Below, one piece after another: positions 25,867 to 33,882 of a stretch of DNA of 41,702 nt. The DNA comes from Fibrobacterota bacterium. GTDB taxonomy: Bacteria; Fibrobacterota; Fibrobacteria; UBA11236. The stretch's first letter is position 1, and each line of letters opens with the position of its first letter. A program made the position numbers and the translations under genes. The notes below the pieces were generated by a model. It was given only the letters and a program-made list of their open reading frames with translations, did no database searches and had not been told where the DNA came from. Location of the stretch: NCBI GenBank assembly GCA_023249635.1, contig JAHFCH010000029.1:1-41702 (forward strand), given 5' to 3'.

Positions 25867-27063
25867 ATGAGTCCCTCAATCGGCAAGCGCCCGCGGCCGG
25901 AAATCACATCTTCCCCCGAAGCGGGCCCGAGCCGCACGGACAAGCGCCCGCGGACGTCTCCCGCTCCCTCGCCGGAGGCGGGTCCTTCCGCACCTCCGAC
26001 GTTGAAGTTCCCGTTGAGCGAGGTACAGAAAAAGCAATTTCAAGGGACCGCGCCCGATGGGCAAGTGTCGCGGTTCCTCGTGGACCGTGAGAAGGCGAGG
26101 CTTGGAAATCCCAGAACGGACGTAAAGGATATCTTCCCCAAATATCCCGGCCGTCATGACCTGGATAATCCGGAATCCCCGCGCACGCGCCTGGACGAAT
26201 TGGCCGCTGCGAATAACAACCATCTCGGAAAGGGAGGCAAAGCTCAGGTCGGCGCGGCATTGGGGGATAGAAAAAATGGTTTCCACCATGCAATGAAAAG
26301 GGGAATCAAACCGGCGCATGCGGAAGCACTTCAGGCAAATTCGGGGCCGGGAAACCAATTGAAGCTGCCGGAGAGTTGGAATGGGGAATTCAAAATCCAA
26401 CCCAATCACGGCTTAGCCCAAGCGCCCACGCCTATCTCCGATTTTCCGCGGGCGCAGCTAAGCGCCCTCAGAGAGAACGAAGTCCCGAACGGAACAGGCA
26501 AGTCCATTGCCCGAAACGAGATCGCCCCCCTCTTCAATGCGAATTCCAGCCGAATCCGTGATCAGGAAAACGGCATGACCGTGATCCATCAGCCCCAAGG
26601 GGACTACTTGAAAAAACTGCGGGACCAACCCTTCTTGAACGCCAGCGATGGCCGCACGCCTTCGGCTTCTCCCGAAGCGCCCCTTTCCCCCAATCATCCT
26701 TCCTCTCCGAGGCCTGCTCCCGACAACCCCGCTCCCGGTCCAGGCGCTCCCGGCGGATGGGATAACCCGTATCTGGAGCAGCCGACCTTTTCGGTACCCA
26801 CGACGCCGGCCCAATCCCCGCAGGCGCTCATGAACTGGGATCCCGCCGGCAATATCGAGGCTCCTTCTCCCAAAACCCCATCGCCGGTTCCGGACGTCGC
26901 TTCAGCGCACTCGTCCCCGGCGCAACCCAACTCGTCTGGTTTATTCACGAATAACCCCTATCCGGATAATCCCTACCTGGAGATGCCGACCTTCTCTGTT
27001 CCTGCTACTCCCAACTTCAGCCCGCCGCCGGGCTTCTTTCCGAATCAGACCGATCAGTTTTAA
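25867..27063 (+). CDS. Proline-rich protein with basic NLS-like N-terminus, candidate type III effector
   Basis: A 398-residue protein with no Sec signal. The first 50 residues hold two basic patches, GKRPRP and DKRPRTSPAP, with AGPS repeats, like a nuclear-localisation signal. Residues ~55-265 are an ordered middle region of unknown fold. The tail (~266-398) is low-complexity and has a repeated segment NPYLEQPTFSVPTTP / NPYLEMPTFSVPATP. The middle aligns in part with the protein at 28635-30014 (GQVSRFLVDREKARLGN; SPRTRLDELAAANNN against SPKEQLRAVADANPN), so the two are paralogs. GGAG lies 7 bases before the ATG. With type III genes nearby it is a good effector candidate; the biochemical activity is unknown. 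Confidence 0.7.
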   Translation: MSPSIGKRPRPEITSSPEAGPSRTDKRPRTSPAPSPEAGPSAPPTLKFPLSEVQKKQFQGTAPDGQVSRFLVDREKARLGNPRTDVKDIFPKYPGRHDLDNPESPRTRLDELAAANNNHLGKGGKAQVGAALGDRKNGFHHAMKRGIKPAHAEALQANSGPGNQLKLPESWNGEFKIQPNHGLAQAPTPISDFPRAQLSALRENEVPNGTGKSIARNEIAPLFNANSSRIRDQENGMTVIHQPQGDYLKKLRDQPFLNASDGRTPSASPEAPLSPNHPSSPRPAPDNPAPGPGAPGGWDNPYLEQPTFSVPTTPAQSPQALMNWDPAGNIEAPSPKTPSPVPDVASAHSSPAQPNSSGLFTNNPYPDNPYLEMPTFSVPATPNFSPPPGFFPNQTDQF

Positions 27064-27391
27064 TCGGACCAAGTCGAAATCTTCAAGGTCCTAGCCATGT
27101 CTGGAATCCGCGTTCATGGCTGGTACGATCTGGAAAGAAACTAATTCCCGAAAACCCATACACGCCTCCCATGGCGGCGGTTTTTCCTAATCCCTGTAAT
27201 CTGTTTTTTGCCGTTCCAGGCTTCGGTTTGCCGTGGGTCCGCTACGGATTTCGGCTTGCGAGGCATCTGCGTAATTGGCGCCGTTCCCCGAATCCCGGGG
27301 GGAACCTCGCAAGGGCATGCAGGGCTTATTTTCTTCTCAAGCATCCCTATCGTGCGCAACCGCAGAAGACCCCGGAAGGAGCGCTCTCACC
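27064..27391. other. 328-base gap, weak GCGTAATT word only
   Basis: No credible gene. GCGTAATT at 27269-27276 is a near match to the recurring word and lies 116 bases before the next start. GGAAGGAG at 27374-27381 is the ribosome site of the following gene. Confidence 0.4.
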
Positions 27392-28222
27392 ATGGCAGTA
27401 GCAAGAATCACCCGTTCCGATACCACGAGCACGCCTCAGGGTCCCCAAGGTTCGCTCTTGGACGAACTCAATCCGGTTTTCCCGACAGGCAGCCGGTTTC
27501 CCGGAGCCGGCCCCGGCCCCGGCCCCAATTCCGCCCAGGTGCAAGGTTTCCTGGATGGACTCCACGGCTACCTGGAACAAATGATCAAGTTAGATCTGGC
27601 TCCTGAGCACCTCATCTCCATCGAGAAGGTCCTCGCCGGCCAGGTAAGCCAGGTGCTCGGCGAACAGGTTCCTCCCGGCAAGTGGGGCACGAACGAGGAC
27701 GTAGCCTCCTCCGAGACGATCCCGGACGTGGCCCCCACCGAAACGATCCAGGACGTAACTTCCACCGGCCAGGTTCCCGGTTCCGGCAAAACACCCGCCG
27801 GCATGCCGGAAGACATGTGGGCCCTCTGTGTAACGGCAGGAAAGAAAACCTGTGTCGATCCTTATATCCTGGCGGCACAAATGGAGAGGGAAAGCCGGTT
27901 CGGTGCAGCCCTGGGCGGCAGCCCAAGCGGTGGTGACGGATTGATGCAAGTCGAGCCAAGCACACGTGCGGATTACGCGTCCAGGTTTCAGGAAAAAATA
28001 GGCCATGCCTATGATCACGGTAGCAAGCAAGATCAGGTTGACATGGCAGCCGTAATCCTTGCGGATAAGGGCGGCGGTGATGCCAACATGCTGCAAAAAT
28101 ACAATGGCGGCGATGGCTGGAAGCCCGGCGTCACCGATTCATACGGTCGCGAAATCAAAGCGGGCGAGTATGCCGAAAGCGTGTTGGCCCGTGCCGAAGC
28201 GATGAAGGGAAGCGCGGCTTAA
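27392..28222 (+). CDS. Signal-less lytic transglycosylase, type III-associated candidate
   Basis: A 276-residue protein. Residues 1-140 are low-complexity and Pro/Gly/Thr-rich with repeats of the type SETIPDV / TETIQDV. Residues ~142-270 form an SLT lysozyme-like domain: VDPYILAAQMERES with catalytic E167, GDGLMQVEPSTR at ~181-192, and AAVILADKGG. There is no Sec signal or lipobox, unusual for housekeeping transglycosylases but known for those carried by type III systems, which open the peptidoglycan or are injected. The start at 27392 has GGAAGGAG 10 bases upstream. Its place among the proline-rich proteins and its similar N-terminal composition support export by the same machinery. Confidence 0.82.
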   Translation: MAVARITRSDTTSTPQGPQGSLLDELNPVFPTGSRFPGAGPGPGPNSAQVQGFLDGLHGYLEQMIKLDLAPEHLISIEKVLAGQVSQVLGEQVPPGKWGTNEDVASSETIPDVAPTETIQDVTSTGQVPGSGKTPAGMPEDMWALCVTAGKKTCVDPYILAAQMERESRFGAALGGSPSGGDGLMQVEPSTRADYASRFQEKIGHAYDHGSKQDQVDMAAVILADKGGGDANMLQKYNGGDGWKPGVTDSYGREIKAGEYAESVLARAEAMKGSAA

Positions 28223-28282
28223 TTCATTCGCCCAAACGGTCTTTTCGTCGGGGATTATATCCTCCATACCAAGGCCCTGGAA

Positions 28283-28378
28283 ATGCCAGCAGGAAAGCCG
28301 GTCTGTGATTTGGAACCCAACCTGATGATCGGAGAAGTTATACGCGCGTTGCAGGACCCGCGTTTTGAACATCAATAG
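28283..28378 (+). other. Short frame after the transglycosylase, possible remnant
   Basis: A 31-codon ATG-to-TAG frame with protein-like composition (MPAGKPVCDLEPNLMIGEVI...). It is in the same frame as the preceding transglycosylase, and the reading stays open from that gene's stop at 28220-28222 to 28376. It could be a lost C-terminal extension, a tiny protein or chance. Confidence 0.25.
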
Positions 28379-28414
28379 TTCGTCGAAGGGCTTACGGCCG
28401 GCAGGACTTTTATA

Positions 28415-28430
28415 GTAACATGCGTGTTAC
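28415..28430. promoter_or_regulatory. Palindromic operator GTAACA-N4-TGTTAC, copy 1
   Basis: The 16-base sequence GTAACATGCGTGTTAC is a perfect palindrome in its 6-base arms. The same 16 bases occur at 33015-33030 when read toward that site's downstream gene. It lies 204 bases upstream of the NLS-like gene at 28635. A GTAATCC word follows at 28488-28494. Confidence 0.7.
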
Positions 28431-28634
28431 CCAACGGCCTGGTCAGGCAATTTTTAGAGGTTCCCTTTAGGGCAACGTGCAGAATACGTAATCCGCCTTC
28501 CCTTCGAAACGGGGACTTATGCCTTTCCATTTTCCGGAATCCAAGCCTCATCGAACTACGCTGTAATACTGGTCGGGCCTTTTCCTTTCCACCCGGACCC
28601 GGCCTGGGTTGAAGGCTGTAATTTCAAGGGTAGA

Positions 28635-30014
28635 ATGAATATCTCCCGCTCACATTCGCCGCAGAGCCCGGCGGCAACGCAAACGGGGCAGAAGCGAAAG
28701 GCCGACGATACGGGCGCAGAGGCCGCTCCTGCCGACCAACGGCCCAGGACCTCCGGTCCGACCGCGGCGGGGCCTTCCCAGCGGCCGGACCTGAGGGTGG
28801 ATACCGGGGCCGCGTCCCATGCACCCAGCCACCCCGGAGGGCTGCCGGATTCCCGATTAGGGCCGCCCTCCCCGGGTATCTACACCCGGGACAACCTCCC
28901 TCCCACGCTGCGGGGAATGGTCCTTAAAGGAGACCCAGGTGCATCTCGGTATCGCGCCCAGGTCGACGCGGCCGCAAACGGAACCGTGCTGGGAAACAAT
29001 ATCGGTAAACGGAGTGCAGGATTCGTTCCAGCCCCAACCCGGGATCCCGATTCTCCCAAGGAACAGTTGCGGGCGGTTGCAGATGCGAATCCGAATGTAG
29101 ATGCCGATCCTCGCTACCCAAAGCCTCCCTACTCCGACTTTGAAAGACTGTCCAACGCCAGGCAATCTATCGCTGGGCCACTCGCTGATCATAGTACTAG
29201 TGTCGTGAGCACCACTTTAAGTGATCATGTAACCCTGGCCATCAGTCAGGGCAAAGTAAATCCGGGAATCGGCCCCAATGGCAAAGTGATTGACCGCGTC
29301 GACTCGCATCGGGTGACCTCAAATCTGACGAGCGCGGATTACAAAAATGCCTTCTGGAATCCCGCAATCACCGGAGAACGGAAAAACGTGAACCAGGTGC
29401 CCAAGGAGTTGGTGAAAATATTCGGGGTTGGTACGCATCGCGATCGGTTCCGAGGCATGTATCCGAATGCTCCCCTTCCCCCGCATGTCTCCGATTGGAT
29501 GAAAACGATTCGGAAGAATCCCAGGTTTGATGAGAATGGGAATGCCCCCATGTTTAGGCCGGGCCCCGGCTCTCCCACTTCGCCGATTCCCGACAGGACG
29601 TCTGTTGTTGCCGTTCCCACGGGGGATCAGCCTTTGAATAATCCGGCTTTGAGGAGTCCGCCCCAATCTGCTCCAGCCCCTGCCCCCGGCAGCCCCGGGG
29701 CCGCTTCGGGGGCCGGCAGTGCCGGAGCCGAGTCCGACGGTTTGGAGATATACTCGGCCAGCCCCCGCGTTCGTAATCCCTCTCCGGGCCCAGCCGCCTT
29801 ATCCCCGGATCCCTGGGCCGCGCCGCCTTCCCCTGCGGCCGTGGATCCCTCCCGCTATTCAGGACCTGGGTATGAAGCGCCGCCCGTACCGCGCCCGGAC
29901 TCGCCCTCGCCTTCCCCTTCCCCTCCAGCGCTCTTTCCCGATCATAATCCCCACGACCCTATTGCCGACTTGCCGCCGGGATTTTGGGATCGTTCCCCAA
30001 GTCCCGCCGATTGA
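28635..30014 (+). CDS. Proline-rich protein with bipartite NLS-like N-terminus, candidate type III effector
   Basis: A 459-residue protein with no Sec signal. Residues ~18-40 hold GQKRKADD and, after a spacer, DQRPRTSGP, a bipartite NLS-like arrangement. An AGPS motif follows, as in the paralog at 25867-27063. Residues ~75-310 are an ordered region of unknown fold (VTLAISQGKVNPGIGPNGK, SADYKNAFWNPAITGERK, VPKELVKIFGVGTHRDRF). The last ~150 residues are Pro/Ser-rich low-complexity with a DPWAAPPSPAAVDP segment. AAGGG precedes the ATG. A palindromic operator lies 204 bases upstream and a GTAATCC word about 140 bases upstream. It is likely a type III substrate aimed at a eukaryotic cell; no catalytic motif was recognised. 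Confidence 0.7.
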   Translation: MNISRSHSPQSPAATQTGQKRKADDTGAEAAPADQRPRTSGPTAAGPSQRPDLRVDTGAASHAPSHPGGLPDSRLGPPSPGIYTRDNLPPTLRGMVLKGDPGASRYRAQVDAAANGTVLGNNIGKRSAGFVPAPTRDPDSPKEQLRAVADANPNVDADPRYPKPPYSDFERLSNARQSIAGPLADHSTSVVSTTLSDHVTLAISQGKVNPGIGPNGKVIDRVDSHRVTSNLTSADYKNAFWNPAITGERKNVNQVPKELVKIFGVGTHRDRFRGMYPNAPLPPHVSDWMKTIRKNPRFDENGNAPMFRPGPGSPTSPIPDRTSVVAVPTGDQPLNNPALRSPPQSAPAPAPGSPGAASGAGSAGAESDGLEIYSASPRVRNPSPGPAALSPDPWAAPPSPAAVDPSRYSGPGYEAPPVPRPDSPSPSPSPPALFPDHNPHDPIADLPPGFWDRSPSPAD

Positions 30015-30032
30015 CGCAGCGGAGCAAACGCA

Positions 30033-31403
30033 TTATTGCGGCGCCGCCTCCACCGCCCACTGGGCGCTTTCCCAACTATCGTATACAGGTCCATACTGCG
30101 CGAAGCCGTTGTTGTTCTCGATGTGGATGTATTGGCTGTTCCACACGTTGCGGAAGCGTATGTAGGCACCAAAGGCCTCGGGCCACCACCTGGCGCTTTC
30201 CCAGGTTCCCTGGATGGGACCGGTCTGGACCTTGCCCGTCAGGTTTTCGATGTGCATATAGTCGCCGGTCCAGCGGTTGCGGATGCGTGTCCAGCCCTGG
30301 GGCGCATATTCCAAGGTCCATTGCGAGCTCCACCAGAAGGCGGGCGCGGACCCGTTCTGGACGAATCCGGTCTTGTTCTCCTCGTGCAGGTTGGTGGAGA
30401 GCCACCGGCTGCGCAGACGGACTGCGCCGGCATTGAGGGAGTATTCCTCCACCGTCTTCTGGGATGAGTTATCGCTCAGCACGCCGCCCACGGCGTAGAT
30501 GCGTCGGCCCACTTCCGCGGCGGCCAGGCCGTAACGACTGGTATTCATCGGGGTCTGGGTGGACCAGGCGTTCATCGCTGGGTCATAGCTTAGGGTGGTG
30601 GGACCGAAGGCGCCGAAGACGGTGTTCGCGCCTCCGGCGAGGAACATGCGGCCGTCCAGAACGGCGCACGCAGCCGCAGTGGTGTTGTTCGGGAGGTTGG
30701 CCTTGGTCGTCCAGATGGAGGTGGCGGGATTGAATTCGACCAGGCGGTTGGTGGTGGCCATGCCGATGAAGGTGCCGCCCGCCATGTAGATCTTGCCGCC
30801 GATATAGGCGATGCCGGCGTCATCATACCAGGACAACTGGCCCGAGCCGGAAGCGTTGAGCGTCCACGTGTTGGCGGCGATGTCGTAGATGTCCACGTAG
30901 GTGTTGGGATATTTGTCATAGATGGCCTTGCCGTTGAGGAAATAGATCTTGGTGCCGACGCCCACCATCCGGAAGTTTCCATAGTTGTAGAAGTAGTCCG
31001 GCGAGTTGCTTACGCCGGACCAGGTATTGGTCGCCTCGTCGTAGACCCTGAGGCCATAAGCGTTGACGCCCGTGGTGGCCAGGGCCGCAGCGTATATCTT
31101 GCCGTTGGCGGCCACGCCCTGGATGTAGTTCCGGGACATGCCGCCGAAGTCAAGCGGCGCTTTGGCTGTCCAGGCGTTGCTGAGCGGGTCGTAGGCTTCC
31201 ATTTGCGGAAGGGCGCCATTGGCCAGCAAGGAGGACTTGCCGCCCAAGACCCATAGCTTGTCCTTGAACGAAAGCACGGAGGGTCGGATGCGCGCCGTGG
31301 GCGCGTCGGGCCTGCCGGTCCAGCCGCCTTGTTGGGCGCGAGGGCTTGGCGCGAGAGCGAGCAATAGGCCGAAGACGGCTGCCTTGGATGGGATGGAATG
31401 CAT
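30033..31403 (-). CDS. Secreted kelch-repeat protein with C-terminal Trp-rich repeats
   Basis: A 456-residue protein with a Sec signal peptide (cleavage after SPRA, about residue 23). Residues ~30-325 contain kelch-type repeats forming a beta-propeller (KLWVLGGKSS, MEAYDPLSNAWTAK, KIYMAGGTFIG, RMFLAGGANT, RRIYAVGG). Residues ~330-456 are three ~42-residue repeats, each with R.R..W...Y.H.EN..G..Q.G......W.S..W, suggesting a beta-trefoil or fascin-like domain. AGAGG lies 7 bases before the ATG. It converges on the gene ending at 30014. A palindromic operator lies 158 bases upstream. The protein is probably surface-exposed or secreted and binds a ligand; no catalytic site was seen. Confidence 0.85.
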   Translation of the reverse strand: MHSIPSKAAVFGLLLALAPSPRAQQGGWTGRPDAPTARIRPSVLSFKDKLWVLGGKSSLLANGALPQMEAYDPLSNAWTAKAPLDFGGMSRNYIQGVAANGKIYAAALATTGVNAYGLRVYDEATNTWSGVSNSPDYFYNYGNFRMVGVGTKIYFLNGKAIYDKYPNTYVDIYDIAANTWTLNASGSGQLSWYDDAGIAYIGGKIYMAGGTFIGMATTNRLVEFNPATSIWTTKANLPNNTTAAACAVLDGRMFLAGGANTVFGAFGPTTLSYDPAMNAWSTQTPMNTSRYGLAAAEVGRRIYAVGGVLSDNSSQKTVEEYSLNAGAVRLRSRWLSTNLHEENKTGFVQNGSAPAFWWSSQWTLEYAPQGWTRIRNRWTGDYMHIENLTGKVQTGPIQGTWESARWWPEAFGAYIRFRNVWNSQYIHIENNNGFAQYGPVYDSWESAQWAVEAAPQ

Positions 31404-31560
31404 AGTGAACCTCTTCCCCGAATGTGATTGGAGTCGCGCGGGCGCGATTCATTGGCCGCACGCGCGATCGGGGACAAAAATAAACGGAGGGGGAATAGGA
31501 GCGCCATTACGGATCGGAGTAAGCGCCTGAAAGGGTTCTTTGCTTGGAGAACGCTTTACA

Positions 31561-31576
31561 GTAACACTGATGTTAC
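31561..31576. promoter_or_regulatory. Palindromic operator GTAACA-N4-TGTTAC, copy 2
   Basis: GTAACACTGATGTTAC has the same 6-base arms as the sites at 28415 and 33015. It sits 158 bases upstream of the kelch gene, just beyond the 3' end of the proline-rich gene at 31668. Confidence 0.7.
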
Positions 31577-31667
31577 CCTGGGGTTTGTTGAATCCTGGGG
31601 CGCCTGTAGTTATAACATTTTAAGAATTGTCTATTGTTCCTGATTGTTCGATTCTCGCTAAACACCC

Positions 31668-32954
31668 TTACTCAACTCCGGAACCGGTGGAACCTCCCCA
31701 CTGCGAGCCCGAATAGGGGTTGGGGCTGGGAGCCGGTGAAGGCGATAAACCCGATCCCCCTTCACTGATGGGGGTTAACGCTCCGGTCCTGTCAAAGGAC
31801 GATCCGGGCGGAAACAATCCGCTCGGTCGGGGCTGTGGATGAAGCAATACGGGTGAATTCCTTTGCGAGGATAAACTATTCCGGTCATCGGAACTCGAGG
31901 AGCTCGAAGGCCCGATTTCCACGGGGCTGGGAGGATCGGGATTAACGACTCGAAGCGGACCGGAACTCCCGGGAGACTCGGGTGTCGAAGCTCTGCTGTC
32001 GCCCGCGGGGCCGGCGGATTGCGAAAGATCCGGCCGCATTGGAAGGGTTGGCGAATCCGAAGGGCTGGGCCGGGTTTGTTCTCCCGGAAGCGGTGCGGTG
32101 CCCAACGAATTTCTCCGCGGCGGAGCGGATGTAGGCGGGCTGGAAAAGGCGCTGTCCAAAGAGTAAAAGGAATCCTTGCGACTTTGCTGGGGCGAGTGAG
32201 TTTGGAATTGCGAATTGAGGTTCGGTTCCGTCTCCACTCGTCTTAAGGGAGGGCGGAAGGACGGAGGGGCCGACGGAAAAGGGCTAATCGAATCGCCCGG
32301 AAATGAGGTCGACATGCGCAGGGGCGGCCGGGCCGCCGGGGAAACCGGAAGCTCGGACGGTAAGAATCCCCCGTCCAACTCGTGAGGCATATTCGGCGAG
32401 CCGGGTCGGGAACTGAGAGGGGAATCGACGGAAGGATTGGGTGAAGGAGGCCGCGGGCCGTTGCCATGGAGGTAAAGACTGTTGCGGATATCCGTATTGG
32501 GATGCGTATATAAGGAAGAGTGGCCGAGCGGCGTTCCCGGCGGGGGCCGTGAGGTATCCGCCACGTTGACGGTGCCGCCCGGAATCAACCCGGGCCGCAT
32601 GGGAATCGGGCGGAGATTTTGTCGTCCCGGGATAAGTCCCGATTCCGGAACCACCATGAGGCCCGAAGAATCGGGTTGGATATGCTGCGGCGCGGAATGA
32701 TCCGGATTGACGGGGCGATGGGAAGGTCCGGCGCCGGGATTGGGATTCTCGGGCCGAACGATATGATCGGGGCTATAGGGAAAGTCGGTACGGGATGCCG
32801 GCCTCGGGTTGTGTGCCCCGGGAGCCGGATCTCCCGCAGAGCCCTGTCCATGAGGCCTGGCCGAAGCGGATGTCGTTTCCGCACCTTGGTTCTCTTGGCT
32901 GGTACGGCTGCGGGTAAACAAATTGTGGCCGGGGATGTTGAATTTGATTCCCAT
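31668..32954 (-). CDS. Long Ser/Pro-rich low-complexity protein, candidate type III effector
   Basis: A 428-residue protein without a Sec signal. After a short N-terminus (MGIKFNIPGHNLFTRSRTS) almost the whole sequence is Ser/Pro-rich disordered-type, with AGPSHRP, many SP and SPxxSP motifs and a poly-Ser run ending in SDDRNSLSS. No catalytic motif was found; a THPNTD segment does not continue as a JAMM motif. AGGAG lies 6 bases before the ATG. A palindromic operator starts 61 bases upstream, the closest of the three, and has the same 16 bases as that of the 28635 gene. The many SP sites would be kinase-like targets in a eukaryotic host, which is speculation. Confidence 0.65.
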   Translation of the reverse strand: MGIKFNIPGHNLFTRSRTSQENQGAETTSASARPHGQGSAGDPAPGAHNPRPASRTDFPYSPDHIVRPENPNPGAGPSHRPVNPDHSAPQHIQPDSSGLMVVPESGLIPGRQNLRPIPMRPGLIPGGTVNVADTSRPPPGTPLGHSSLYTHPNTDIRNSLYLHGNGPRPPSPNPSVDSPLSSRPGSPNMPHELDGGFLPSELPVSPAARPPLRMSTSFPGDSISPFPSAPPSFRPPLRRVETEPNLNSQFQTHSPQQSRKDSFYSLDSAFSSPPTSAPPRRNSLGTAPLPGEQTRPSPSDSPTLPMRPDLSQSAGPAGDSRASTPESPGSSGPLRVVNPDPPSPVEIGPSSSSSSDDRNSLSSQRNSPVLLHPQPRPSGLFPPGSSFDRTGALTPISEGGSGLSPSPAPSPNPYSGSQWGGSTGSGVE

Positions 32955-33014
32955 GGATTCTCCTCGTCTTAAAGTCCCGGTAGCTTCATTGTGAAGTCCG
33001 CCGGATCCGATAAA

Positions 33015-33030
33015 GTAACACGCATGTTAC
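33015..33030. promoter_or_regulatory. Palindromic operator GTAACA-N4-TGTTAC, copy 3
   Basis: GTAACACGCATGTTAC; its reverse complement is identical over 16 bases to 28415-28430. It lies 61 bases upstream of the gene at 31668-32954 and overlaps the stop codon of the gene ending at 33027. Confidence 0.72.
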
Positions 33031-33554
33031 TCTACGATGGGGTTAGGTGATTGTGGCCCAGGAAGTGCAATTGGGTTGCTGCGGGTATCCGATATGTGGC
33101 TCGCTGGAAGTTCTGCCGGATTATTGGGGTTGCCGTACGGACCCGTCCGGAGGTGCTCTGGGGGTAGGCTGGGACGGTTTCGGTAGTGGCTTTCCGGAAA
33201 AGCCATTGGACTTTCCTGGGGGCGTCCGAATCCCGGGCGCAAACTGTCCGGCACGGGACGGCTGGACGTAAACTTGGCATCGTCACCCTTTTCCCAGCTG
33301 CTCTGCCTTTGTACAGGCTTATGGGATCCGGAATGGCCAGGAGCCTCGCCGGCTGCCGATGTCGAAGGAGTATAAGTACGAGCGGAACTCCAGAAGCGTC
33401 CGGAACCCGCCGCGGCGATGTCCGGGCGAATGGAAGGATTGGTATTTACCGCCTGATTTCTACCGGCCCCCAAACGGGCCATTTCCTGAGGCGTCATGGG
33501 GAGCCGAGGCATCGGCTCGGTCTTTTTTGGTGCTCTTCCGAATATTTTTGGCAT
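33027..33554 (-). CDS. Pro/Ser-rich small protein, effector-like
   Basis: A 175-residue protein with no signal peptide. It starts with a basic segment (MPKIFGRAPKKTEPMPRLPM) followed by Pro/Ser/Asn-rich low complexity (ESHYRNRPSLPPEHLRTGP, NPNNPAELPASH). No domain was recognised. Its stop codon lies inside the palindrome that precedes the next gene on the same strand, so the two are adjacent in one direction. The ribosome site is weak. A GGATTAC word at 33725-33731 points toward it from ~170 bases upstream. Confidence 0.55.
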   Translation of the reverse strand: MPKIFGRAPKKTEPMPRLPMTPQEMARLGAGRNQAVNTNPSIRPDIAAAGSGRFWSSARTYTPSTSAAGEAPGHSGSHKPVQRQSSWEKGDDAKFTSSRPVPDSLRPGFGRPQESPMAFPESHYRNRPSLPPEHLRTGPYGNPNNPAELPASHISDTRSNPIALPGPQSPNPIVE

Positions 33555-33882
33555 AGCGAACCCGTCATTAAATATGTGAAGGAGTGCTAACTCGGAATCT
33601 ATCCCTATGGAAGTCGGGGGAATGACGAATACTGCGATGCGGTATCAGACTAATTACGCTATTTCCGAGTTACTACAAAAAGGGATGGAATACCGGGATT
33701 GTACTCTGATTTCCTCTGCCCTTTGGATTACAAGGACCGCAGTTTTCGCAGGGCACGTTTCGCAGGCTGTGGCAAATCAGGATCACGGAATCGGGGGGCG
33801 ATTGAACGGAACCACAAGCACGAACACGTGATGTCCTCAAAATGGACTACGCCGCAGCCGTGTTCTTCTCTGCCGAGTGGGC
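33555..33882. other. 328-base gap with a GTAATCC word
   Basis: No credible gene. GTAATCC (read leftward) at 33725-33731 faces the gene ending at 33027; a GCGTAATT-like word lies near 33654 in the same direction. Confidence 0.4.

Noticed and set aside
31668-32954. THPNTD segment as a fourth JAMM motif
   Set aside because: No HxH pair and no properly spaced SxxD follow, so the signature is not supported.
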